Part shown: piece by piece, positions 19,874 to 27,434 of the stretch
How the letters are laid out: each line of letters begins with the position of its first letter
How positions within the stretch are numbered: the stretch's first letter is position 1
Assembly: GCF_006980715.1 (NCBI RefSeq)
Contig: NZ_SBHN01000023.1
Coordinates: 42,727 to 106,726, forward strand
Direction of reading: 5' to 3'
DNA length: 64,000 nucleotides
Source of the DNA: Telmatospirillum sp. J64-1
GTDB taxonomy: Bacteria > Pseudomonadota > Alphaproteobacteria > Rhodospirillales > Magnetospirillaceae
Position numbers and translations under genes: made by a program
Notes under the pieces: model-generated
What the model was told of the DNA's origin: nothing
The model's input: the letters and a program-made list of their open reading frames with translations, nothing else
The model's database searches: none

Positions 19874-21223
19874 ATGAACGCGACGGTGCAAGGCCCACTC
19901 GGCGCAAAGCAGGAAGTGGTAACCCAAGAGGCGCTGCTTTTTCAGGCCGCCGAACGTTTGTCCAAGATTCGCCAGGGATGGATCGGCATCCACCTGCACC
20001 TGTCCCAATTGCGCCCCTACAACCGGCAGGACGCGCATCTGCGCATTGCCTTGCGCATGTTCGATCCCCTGGTGAACGGCCATCGGTCGCAATTGTTCCT
20101 GCTGACCAATTCCGACATCGTCCTACTGTGCCGCGACGTGCCGCTGCGCGACCTGGATGAACTCGTCTACAAATTGCGCGCGCTGTTCGCCAAGGACCCG
20201 CTGACCTTCTCCGATTCCGGCGACGGCCGCGACCGCTTCTGCACCTGGTACGAACTGGCCGAGGATTACGAGGCCTTCTTCGCCATGGCGCGCGAGATGG
20301 ACGAGGAAGCCCGCCGCCGCATGCGCCAGCAGCAGCCCGAGGGGGCTTCCCTGCCGCCGCTGGAGCCCAAGCGCCTGGGCGAATTGCTGCACCAGCTGGG
20401 CACCATCGACGTCTCGCCCTTCGTGCGCCGGCAGGCCGCCATCGACATCGCCACCGGCTCCCATGCCGGGGTCATCTTCCAGGAATTCTTCTTCTCGGTC
20501 GCCGATCTGCAGCGTGCGGTCGCGCCCGATACCGGGCTTCTCGGCAATCGCTGGCTGTTCCAGCATATGAGCGAGACGCTGGACCGCCGCATGCTGGGCG
20601 TGCTGTCCGACCTCAAGCTGAAATCCCTGCCTCCGGCGGCCAGCGTCAACCTGAATGTCGGCACCACCATCAATCCCAGCTTCAAGGAATTCGTCGCCGC
20701 CATCGAAAAGCGGGTGAAGCTGATCGTCGAAGTGCAGCTGATCGACGTCTTCTCGGATCTCGGCGCCTTCTTCTTCGCCCGCGACTGGCTGCAGGAACGG
20801 GGCCACCGGGTCCTGCTCGACGGCCTCAACCCGCTGTCGCTGCAATTCTCCGACATCACCCAATACGGCGCCGATCTGGTCAAGCTGAACTGGAGCCCCG
20901 ACTATACCGAGGGCGGCACCGGCGAAGAGGTGCAGGAAGGCCTGCTGCGTTTCGGCCTGGACAAGGCCATCCTGGCCCGCTGCGATTCCGAAAGCGCCAT
21001 ACGCTGGGGCATGGAAACCGGCATCACCAAGTTCCAGGGCCGCTATGTCGACGCCATGCTGGCCGCCTATACCATGGCCGGATGTCCCCAGGGCAAGCCC
21101 TTGGGCTGCACGCTGGGGCAATGCATCAGCCGGCGCGGCGTGCTGTCCGGCGCGCCGCGGGCCGAATGCGGCGACCTGACCCGACTCGACGCTTTCCCCC
21201 GGATGCAGGCACCGCGGCGATAA
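19874..21223 (+). CDS. Tandem paralogue 1: degenerate EAL-like domain protein
   Basis: A 449-aa cytosolic protein that I read as a degenerate EAL (c-di-GMP phosphodiesterase) fold behind a novel N-terminal domain. Matches to the EAL pattern are weak but ordered: GNRWLFQHMSETLDRRML, AASVNLNVGTTINPSFKEF, LIVEVQLIDVFSDLGAF, then LLDGLN where active enzymes have DDFG, GADLVKLN, and finally FQGRYVD like the closing QGY motif. Missing catalytic acids argue against activity. Residues 1-170 are shared with the next gene. The last 40 residues (with CPQGKPLGCTLGQC) hold several cysteines. Confidence 0.68.
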   Translation: MNATVQGPLGAKQEVVTQEALLFQAAERLSKIRQGWIGIHLHLSQLRPYNRQDAHLRIALRMFDPLVNGHRSQLFLLTNSDIVLLCRDVPLRDLDELVYKLRALFAKDPLTFSDSGDGRDRFCTWYELAEDYEAFFAMAREMDEEARRRMRQQQPEGASLPPLEPKRLGELLHQLGTIDVSPFVRRQAAIDIATGSHAGVIFQEFFFSVADLQRAVAPDTGLLGNRWLFQHMSETLDRRMLGVLSDLKLKSLPPAASVNLNVGTTINPSFKEFVAAIEKRVKLIVEVQLIDVFSDLGAFFFARDWLQERGHRVLLDGLNPLSLQFSDITQYGADLVKLNWSPDYTEGGTGEEVQEGLLRFGLDKAILARCDSESAIRWGMETGITKFQGRYVDAMLAAYTMAGCPQGKPLGCTLGQCISRRGVLSGAPRAECGDLTRLDAFPRMQAPRR

Positions 21224-22503
21224 TGGCTATGACAGTGCAGAAGACCCAGATCCAGCAGCGCCTTCCGGCGCAGGAACACCTGCTTCTCGATTACCTCAAC
21301 CGGCTCGACAAGCACCGCAAGGACCGCCACGCCGTCCATATCCATCTCTCGCGGCTGATGGCGCAGAACCGGCGCGAGCATCACGTGCGCATTGCCGCCA
21401 ATACCTTCGACAGCCTGGTCCGCATGCTGAAGGGACAGATCTTCGTGCTGGGCAATTCGGACCTGATGTTCGTCTTCAAGGAGGCGGCGCTGGATGACGT
21501 GGAAGCGGCGATCATCAAGCTACGCTTCCTGTTCTCCGACGACCCCATGCTGGCCGACGACACCGAGGACCGCCAGGGCGTCTTCGCCACCTGGTATGCG
21601 CTGGCCAAGGATTACGACAAGGTGATCGAGCTGAGCCGCCGCATGGTGGCCGAGGAAGAACAGCGCCGCGCCCAGGAATTGCAGAAATCCCAGGGGGCGA
21701 ACGTTGCCCGTTCGCGCCCGCGCAGCACAGACGACCTGACGCCGGAACTGCTGGCCCGTTGCGAACAGGCGCTGGTCCAGGCCGACCTCGCCAACCTGCT
21801 GCGCCGCCAGGCCATCTGCGCCATCGTCGGCAAGGGCGCGCCCGAACCGGTCTTCAACGAGCTTTTCATCTCGATCGCCGATCTGCGCGACACCCTGCTG
21901 CCCAACGTCAACCTCAATTCCTCGCGCTGGCTGTTCCAGCAATTGACGGAAACGCTGGACCGCCGCGTGCTGGCCCTGCTGAACAAGCATGACGACCGCA
22001 CCATCGCCGGCAATGTCAGCATCAATCTCAACGTCGCCACGCTGCTGTCGCCCGATTTCCTGACCTTCGACGACAACATCAAGGCCGGAGCGCGCGGAAC
22101 CATCGTTCTGGAATTGCAGAAGGTGGACATCTTCGCCGACCTGGGCGCCTATCTCTTCGCCCGCGACTTCGCCCACGAACGCGGCTACCGCATCTGCATC
22201 GACGGCATGAACCACATGACCCTGCCCTTCATCGATCGCGGACGGCTGGGCGCCGACCTGGTCAAGGTGGTGTGGGACGACGACATGCTACAGGGCAACC
22301 AGGCAAGCCGCGAACGCCTGGCCGAGGCCATCGAGCGCACCGGCCCCAGCCGCGTCATCCTGTGCCGCTGCGACACCCAGGAAGCCATCACCCTGGGCCA
22401 CAGCCTCGGCATCACCCTGTTCCAGGGCCGCCATGTGGAAAATCTGCTGGCGGCGGAAATGCGCCGCCGCAACGGCGGCTTCGTGCGCGGGCGGATACGG
22501 TAA
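21223..22503 (+). CDS. Tandem paralogue 2: degenerate EAL-like domain protein
   Basis: A 426-aa paralogue of the preceding protein; its ATG overlaps the TAA stop of that gene (TAATG at 21221-21225), implying translational coupling. Shared landmarks in order are HIHLSRLMAQNRREHHVRIA, FATWYALAKDYD, NSSRWLFQQLTETLDRRVLA, GNVSINLNVATLLSP, IVLELQKVDIFADLGAYLFA, RICIDGMNHMTLPF, GADLVKVVWD and ITLFQGRHVE. The DD of active EAL domains is DG here as well. It lacks the Cys-rich tail. The pair may form a heterodimer acting as a c-di-GMP receptor or protein adaptor. This is inference. Confidence 0.68.
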   Translation: MAMTVQKTQIQQRLPAQEHLLLDYLNRLDKHRKDRHAVHIHLSRLMAQNRREHHVRIAANTFDSLVRMLKGQIFVLGNSDLMFVFKEAALDDVEAAIIKLRFLFSDDPMLADDTEDRQGVFATWYALAKDYDKVIELSRRMVAEEEQRRAQELQKSQGANVARSRPRSTDDLTPELLARCEQALVQADLANLLRRQAICAIVGKGAPEPVFNELFISIADLRDTLLPNVNLNSSRWLFQQLTETLDRRVLALLNKHDDRTIAGNVSINLNVATLLSPDFLTFDDNIKAGARGTIVLELQKVDIFADLGAYLFARDFAHERGYRICIDGMNHMTLPFIDRGRLGADLVKVVWDDDMLQGNQASRERLAEAIERTGPSRVILCRCDTQEAITLGHSLGITLFQGRHVENLLAAEMRRRNGGFVRGRIR

Positions 22504-22561
22504 GGCTTCAGCCGTTACCGCCTGAAAAGGCTTTTGGCCCGCCCCGCCCTTCGCGACGGTC

Positions 22562-22966
22562 CTATTCCGACGCGCCGTTCCCCAGCAATTCGTCGCGATC
22601 CAGCATCATGCGGTCCTCGCCGCAGACGATGTAGAGGCGCCGATAGGATTTCAGCAGCGCCTCGACCCAGGCTTCCCCGGCCTCCTCGCCCAGCGCCTCG
22701 GGGCGGTCGGGGTCCACATGCAGCACAACGCTGTCCTTGTCGTCGTTGAAGGAGACGACGATGCCGCAGAGGTCGGGGCGCATGTCCTCGGGGAAGTTTT
22801 CCTCCATCAGCCAGAAGCATTCGAAGTTCCGGCAGGATTGCGGCCGCGTCTCATGGATGGCGCAGCCCCGGTCGGTGCAATGCCCGCACCATTGGTTTTC
22901 CGGCTTGCCGGTTTCCGGCACACGGAAGAAATGGCAACAGATGGTGCAGGGTCCGCAGCTACGCAT
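22562..22966 (-). CDS. YkgJ-type cysteine cluster protein (putative zinc/iron-chelating)
   Basis: A 134-aa protein beginning MRSCGPCTICCHFFRVPE, then WCGHCTDRGCAIHETRPQSCRNFECFW. The eight or more clustered Cys match the YkgJ-like CxxCxxxCC family, in which they bind metal, perhaps an iron-sulfur cluster. The remaining half is an ordinary alpha/beta tail. I chose the ATG at 22966 because GGAGAG lies upstream and the family pattern starts there. The biological role is unknown. Confidence 0.87.
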   Translation of the reverse strand: MRSCGPCTICCHFFRVPETGKPENQWCGHCTDRGCAIHETRPQSCRNFECFWLMEENFPEDMRPDLCGIVVSFNDDKDSVVLHVDPDRPEALGEEAGEAWVEALLKSYRRLYIVCGEDRMMLDRDELLGNGASE

Positions 22967-23113
22967 GAAGGCTCTCCAAATCGCTCCGCGCCGTGGTAGC
23001 CCGTAGCAGCCCATCCTGCAATGACGAATGGGAGGGAAGGCTTGCACCGGCCCCGCCAGAAGCTAAGCTGTAACGGTTGATACGAACGCGCAAGAAAGCG
23101 CGCCGGAGGAAGC

Positions 23114-24319
23114 ATGTCTGGGAAATGGCCGTCGCTGGCCTTGCTGGCGGCATCGGAGGTGTTGGCCCTGGCCTTGTGGTTTTCCGCCTCGGCCGTGGTG
23201 CCGTCCTTGCGTGCGGAATACGGGCTGGAGCCCTTCCACGCCTCGCTGTTCACCAGCGCCGTCCAGGCCGGTTTCGTCGCCGGCACCCTGGCCAGCGCCC
23301 TGCTGGGCCTTGCGGACCGCCTCGATCCCCGCCGTTTCTTCATGGCCTGCGCCCTGGTCGCGGGTGGCGCCAATGCCCTGATCCTGGTGGCCGATCCCAC
23401 ATCCTATTCGGTGACGTTGCTGCGCTTCGTCACCGGCATGTGCATGGCTGGGATCTATCCCGTCGGCATGAAGATGGCGGCAAGCTGGGCCAAGGGAGAT
23501 GTCGGGCTGCTGGTCGGCATCCTGGTCGGCGCACTGACCTTCGGCTCGGCCTCGCCGCATCTGTTCAACGCCCTGGGCGGCATCGACTGGCGCTTCACCA
23601 TCGGCGCCACCTCCCTGGCCGCGCTGGGGGCGGCGGTGATAATCAATTTTGTTCGTCTGGGCCCCAATCTCGGCCCCGCCCCCCGCTTCACGCCCGGCAT
23701 GGCCCTGCGCGCCTGGCAGGTGAAATCCATCCGCCTCGCCAATCTCGGCTATCTCGGCCATATGTGGGAACTCTACGCCATGTGGGCGTGGATCGCCGTC
23801 TTCCTGCATGCCAGTTTCGAGCTTTCCATGCCGGGCAGCGACGCCGCCTATTGGTCGCGCCTCGCGGCCTTCGCGACGGTGGCCGCCGGGGCGGTGGGCA
23901 GCCTGGCCGGAGGCTTTTTCGCCGACCGTTGGGGACGCACCACCCTGACCATGCTGGCGATGGCGGTCAGCGGCAGCTGCGCCTTGCTCGTCGGCTTCCT
24001 GTTCGGCGCCCATCCCTGGCTGCTGGTCGCCCTGTGCCTGGTCTGGGGGGCCAGCATCGTCGCCGATTCCGCGCAATTCTCGGCCAGCGTCGCGGAACTG
24101 TCGGACCGTTCGCAGATCGGCACCATGCTGACGGTGCAGACATGCCTGGGCTTCCTGCTGACCCTGCTGACCATCCATCTGGTGCCCTGGCTGGCGGAAC
24201 AGGTGAGCTGGCGCTATGCCTTCGCCAGCCTCGCCATCGGCCCCTTCCTGGGTGTCTGGGCCATGAGCAGGCTGCGCGCCCACCCCGATTCCGTCCGTCT
24301 GGCCGGCGGCAACCGCTGA
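23114..24319 (+). CDS. MFS transporter, 12 transmembrane segments
   Basis: A 401-aa major facilitator. It starts KWPSLALLAASEVLALALWF and has the loop-2/3 motif GLADRLDPRRFFMA and its second-half copy FFADRWGRTTLTML. The pattern (SEVLALALWFSASAVVPSL) resembles nitrate/nitrite- or cyanate-type MFS proteins annotated simply as MFS in Alphaproteobacteria. A ribosome site, GCCGGAGGAAGC, precedes the ATG. The substrate cannot be named. Confidence 0.9.
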   Translation: MSGKWPSLALLAASEVLALALWFSASAVVPSLRAEYGLEPFHASLFTSAVQAGFVAGTLASALLGLADRLDPRRFFMACALVAGGANALILVADPTSYSVTLLRFVTGMCMAGIYPVGMKMAASWAKGDVGLLVGILVGALTFGSASPHLFNALGGIDWRFTIGATSLAALGAAVIINFVRLGPNLGPAPRFTPGMALRAWQVKSIRLANLGYLGHMWELYAMWAWIAVFLHASFELSMPGSDAAYWSRLAAFATVAAGAVGSLAGGFFADRWGRTTLTMLAMAVSGSCALLVGFLFGAHPWLLVALCLVWGASIVADSAQFSASVAELSDRSQIGTMLTVQTCLGFLLTLLTIHLVPWLAEQVSWRYAFASLAIGPFLGVWAMSRLRAHPDSVRLAGGNR

Positions 24320-24370
24320 AAGCATGGGGGCGTGGCCGCGAATGAGGAAAAATAATTCCCAAATGCTCGC

Positions 24371-24399
24371 TTGCAGCCCCTCGGCAAGCCCCCTATGTT
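24371..24399 (+). promoter_or_regulatory. Candidate sigma-70 promoter of the cold-shock gene
   Basis: TTGCAG and TATGTT are separated by 17 bases. Transcription from about 24406 would give a 124-base leader before the cold-shock start at 24530. Long leaders are typical of cspA-type genes, which are controlled by leader folding at low temperature. The hexamers match the consensus at only 3/6 and 4/6 positions. Confidence 0.4.
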
Positions 24400-24529
24400 T
24401 CTACCCATCGAGTTTGCTTTGGGCCGAAGACAGGTCACGTTCTTCAGTGACGACCCTGATGTTCCCCTGACGAATTTGATTGCTCCCCTCATAATTCTGT
24501 GTGGGGAAACGCCGGAAAGGGAGACATCC

Positions 24530-24739
24530 ATGTCCACTGGCACCGTGAAATGGTTCAACAGCACCAAAGGCTACGGCTTCATTCAGCCTGACGACGGCAC
24601 CGCCGACGTCTTCGTCCACATCTCCGCCGTCGAGCGCGCCGGCCTGGGCAACCTCCGCGAAGGCCAGAAGCTGTCCTTCGAGGCCCAGCGCGACCAGCGC
24701 AGCGGCAAGACCTCGGCCGGCAACCTGCGCGAAATCTAA
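24530..24739 (+). CDS. Cold-shock protein, CspA family
   Basis: A 69-aa single cold-shock domain, the RNA chaperone that melts structured mRNA. It has [19 protein letters not shown] (RNP1) and [14 protein letters not shown] (RNP2). The ATG at 24530 has AAGGGAG upstream. An in-frame extension through the leader to 24371 is non-conserved and should be ignored. A strong terminator follows. Confidence 0.96.
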   Translation: MSTGTVKWFNSTKGYGFIQPDDGTADVFVHISAVERAGLGNLREGQKLSFEAQRDQRSGKTSAGNLREI

Positions 24740-24766
24740 GCGCGGCAGCCTTTGCCGGAAAAGATC

Positions 24767-24795
24767 AAGGGGCGGCTTCGGCCGCCCCTTTTTCT
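24767..24795 (+). terminator. Rho-independent terminator of the cold-shock gene
   Basis: AAGGGGCGGC-TTCG-GCCGCCCCTT is a perfect 10-bp stem closed by a UUCG tetraloop and followed by TTTCTTT. It sits 27 bases after the stop codon. Confidence 0.9.
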
Positions 24796-24815
24796 TTGGC
24801 TATGAACGCCTCTGC

Positions 24816-24852
24816 CGGCTCCATGGACTCCCGCTTCCGCGGGAGTGACGAG
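24816..24852. repeat. Interspersed GC-rich repeat, 37 bases identical to 5745-5781
   Basis: This single-arm copy lies between the cold-shock terminator and the converging hydrolase gene. Its core CCCGCTTCCGCGGGAG folds into a hairpin. Confidence 0.8.
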
Positions 24853-24895
24853 GAAAAAAGGGGTTGTCAGCCGTCTGAGCCGCGATGCGGCGTCC

Positions 24896-25945
24896 TCAGC
24901 TGCGCTGCCCGCCGGCCTCCTGCTGCTCGGCCAGTCTCTCGGCCGCCCGACGATCGGCGCGCGAGGGCAGAGGCTGGCCGGGATTGTTGATCCAGGCGGC
25001 GATGTCGTTCAGCACCACCTCGGCCTGCAGGTCGCGCATCAGCAGATGATAGCCCTGGGGATAGAGGGCCACGGTCGGGCTGGCGCCGTTGCGCGGCAAT
25101 TCGCTGATCATGCGGAAGGTCGGACGCGGCGGCACGATCTCGTCGCGCTCGCCATAGAGCACCAGGGTCGGCACGGTCAGGCGGCGGCCCGCCGCCAGGG
25201 CTTCATCCATCAGATCGACCAAGCCATAGATGGCATCGGCGCGGGTTTCCTTGATCACCAGCGGATCGCGGGACAGGGCGCGCAGCATCTCGATATTGTC
25301 CGAGGGCGTGACCTTGATGACGCCCTTGCCCGACAGCTTCAGGCTGGGGAAGGTATTGGCCACCACCCACAGCGCCGCCGATTGGAAGGGATTCATGGTC
25401 GAACGCCCCCAGACCGCCGGGGCGGAAAGGATCACGCCGTCCACCTCGGGCGGGTTGGGACGGGTCATGGTCGCCATGACCACCGCGCCGCCCATGCTTT
25501 CCCCCAGCAGATAGACCGGCACGCCGGGATGGCGTTCGCGCACCATGGCGACCATGCGCTTGGCATCCTCGACCAGGGCATCGGCCCCGGCCCAGATGCC
25601 GGGGAAAGGCGCTTGGCCGAAGCCGCGCTGGTCATAGGCATAGACGGCCACGCCGCGCGCCGACAGATGCTCGCCGGCGCCGGTATAGGCCTTGGAATAA
25701 TCGTTGAAGCCGTGCAGCGCCACCACCGCCGCCGTCACCTCCTGTCCCTCCGGCAACCAGGAGCGCAGGGGCAAGGCCGGCGCCTTGGCAGCCGCCGAGA
25801 TCCCCTCCTCCCCTCTCACGGAAGGGGGAGAAAAGGACACTCCCAAGGGCTGCCCCTGCGAAGTGCAGGCGATCATCGCTGCGGCGGCCAGGACGACAAG
25901 GACGCGGAAAGCGTGTTTGAAAGGCGTCGGACGGACGTTTTTCAC
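24896..25945 (-). CDS. Lipoprotein alpha/beta hydrolase (lysophospholipase-like)
   Basis: A 349-aa serine hydrolase. The N-terminus is a lipoprotein signal: hydrophobic VLVVLAAAAMIAC with a lipobox Cys at residue 27. The hydrolase core has VVALHGFNDYSKAY, the nucleophile elbow LLGESMGGAVVMA, and a late LVLYGERDEIVPP strand with the catalytic Asp, as in monoacylglycerol lipases. It would be anchored in the envelope and may act on lysophospholipids. Start is GTG at 25945. It is downstream of the orphan ABC ATPase on the same strand. Confidence 0.88.
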   Translation of the reverse strand: MKNVRPTPFKHAFRVLVVLAAAAMIACTSQGQPLGVSFSPPSVRGEEGISAAAKAPALPLRSWLPEGQEVTAAVVALHGFNDYSKAYTGAGEHLSARGVAVYAYDQRGFGQAPFPGIWAGADALVEDAKRMVAMVRERHPGVPVYLLGESMGGAVVMATMTRPNPPEVDGVILSAPAVWGRSTMNPFQSAALWVVANTFPSLKLSGKGVIKVTPSDNIEMLRALSRDPLVIKETRADAIYGLVDLMDEALAAGRRLTVPTLVLYGERDEIVPPRPTFRMISELPRNGASPTVALYPQGYHLLMRDLQAEVVLNDIAAWINNPGQPLPSRADRRAAERLAEQQEAGGQRS

Positions 25946-26052
25946 AAGCGGGCTCTACCAATGGAATCTGGGGGCCAGCGCGGAGACAACCGCCGCCGCG
26001 TCTTCGTCTACCCAATATAAGGTATGCCCCCAGTGAAGCCAGCGTCCCGTTT

Positions 26053-27012
26053 CTACCTCTCCTTTTGCGCGTCACGGGCCGTCCCTGTGAGCTGCAGGAA
26101 GATGTCCTCGAGGTCGGCTTCCTCGGTCGAGAGATCGGCCACGCCCAGCCCGCCGGCATGGCAGGCCGAAAGGATGGCGTCGATGGGCGTGCGGCTGGGC
26201 TTGTAGTGGAAGACCAAGCGGCCTTCCTCATCCAGCTCGGCCGAGAAGGGCGACAATTCCCCCGGCACCGCCGTCAGCGGTCGGTCCGGCGTGATGCGCA
26301 GGACCTTGGAATCCAGGCGGCGGAGCAGTTTCTGCTTGGGCTCGCAGGCCACCACCTCACCCCGGTCGATGATGGCGATCTCGTCGCAGAGCTCTTCCGC
26401 CTCTTCCAGGTAATGGGTGGTCAGGACGACCGTGGTGCCGGCCATGTTCAGCTGGCGCACATAGGCCCACAGATTCTGGCGCAATTCTATGTCCACCCCG
26501 GCGGTGGGCTCGTCCAGCACCAGGATCGGCGGCGAATGGACCATGGCCTTGGCCACCAGCAGGCGCCGCCGCATCCCGCCCGAGAGGGTGCGGGCATAGG
26601 AATCGGCCTTGTCGGTCAGTCCCACCGCTTCCAGGATTTCGTCGGTGCGGCGCTGGGACTTGGGCACGCCATACATGCCCGCCTGGACCTCCAGCAATTC
26701 GCGCGGCGTGAAGAAGGGGTCGAGGTTCAACTCCTGCGGCACCACGCCGATAGCGAGGCGGGCCTGGCGTTCGGCCTTGTCGATGTCGTGGCCCCACACC
26801 TTCACGCTGCCCGTGCTCTTGGTCACCAGACCGGCAAGGATGTTGATCAGGGTGGATTTTCCGGCACCGTTGGGGCCCAGCAAGGCAAAGAAGGAGCCGC
26901 GCGGAATCGCCAGGGACACGTCTCGCAGGGCATGTTTGGGCGCCCCGCGACCGCGATAAATTTTGTTCAGTCCGTCGATCTCGACGGCATTGGTGGGAAG
27001 CGCATCGCTCAT
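26053..27012 (-). CDS. ABC transporter ATP-binding protein (no adjacent permease)
   Basis: A 319-aa ATPase of the ABC-2/CcmA type: Walker A LLGPNGAGKST, signature LSGGMRRRLLVAK, Walker B ILVLDEPTAGVD and switch TTHYLEEAEE. The extra 85 residues at the C-terminus (RITPDRPLTAVPGEL and following) form the extra domain common in these exporters. No permease gene lies beside it: downstream is a hydrolase and upstream a divergent zinc-ribbon gene. The membrane partner must be elsewhere. Confidence 0.88.
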   Translation of the reverse strand: MSDALPTNAVEIDGLNKIYRGRGAPKHALRDVSLAIPRGSFFALLGPNGAGKSTLINILAGLVTKSTGSVKVWGHDIDKAERQARLAIGVVPQELNLDPFFTPRELLEVQAGMYGVPKSQRRTDEILEAVGLTDKADSYARTLSGGMRRRLLVAKAMVHSPPILVLDEPTAGVDIELRQNLWAYVRQLNMAGTTVVLTTHYLEEAEELCDEIAIIDRGEVVACEPKQKLLRRLDSKVLRITPDRPLTAVPGELSPFSAELDEEGRLVFHYKPSRTPIDAILSACHAGGLGVADLSTEEADLEDIFLQLTGTARDAQKER

Positions 27013-27137
27013 CTATGGTGGCCCTAACTCGGTTTGGCTATACAAGATGTCGTTGAACCTGGGGCGCACATGGGTATCATCCGCCCATCATACCGGTCAA
27101 ACGGATAGGCATCCCCCTACCTCTACGAGGCGTGATC

Positions 27138-27317
27138 ATGCAGCAGCAGGAAGTGATCGAGGTCAAGACCAAGACCGTCGCATGCGACGGCGGCGGCGGC
27201 CCCTTGGGTCATCCCATGATTTATATGACCTTCAAACCCGGCGACACCGAAGTCGTCTGCCCTTATTGCTCGCGCACCTACAAGCTGCTGCCGGGCGCCA
27301 AGGACGATCATCATTGA
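27138..27317 (+). CDS. Small zinc-finger protein (zf-CHCC type)
   Basis: A 59-aa protein with VACDGGGGPLGHPMIYMTF and VVCPYCSRTYKL, so Cys, His and a CPYC pair are placed for one zinc ion. It resembles the short bacterial relatives of the NDUFS6/zf-CHCC complex-I finger. The ATG at 27138 has GAGG 7 bases upstream; a GTG six bases earlier is possible. A terminator follows, so the gene is probably monocistronic. Confidence 0.85.
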   Translation: MQQQEVIEVKTKTVACDGGGGPLGHPMIYMTFKPGDTEVVCPYCSRTYKLLPGAKDDHH

Positions 27318-27319
27318 GC

Positions 27320-27357
27320 CGGACTTGGCATCATTAAAGCCCGCCAGGTCCGTTTTT
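27320..27357 (+). terminator. Rho-independent terminator after the zinc-finger gene
   Basis: CGGACTTGGC pairs with GCCAGGTCCG (ten pairs with one G-U) across a 13-base loop, and TTTTT follows directly. It isolates the small gene from polA. Confidence 0.8.
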
Positions 27358-27434
27358 AAAGCCCTTCCCTTCCCCTCTGTCCCCGGCTTGCGCCAGAGCC
27401 GCCTGCCGCGGGACGCTAGATCGTAGGTGCGCGC

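Noticed and set aside
26053..27012. ABC ATPase at 26053 as partner of the permease at 13537
   Set aside because: That permease is already coupled by overlapping codons to the ATPase at 12791; pairing across 12 kb has no support.
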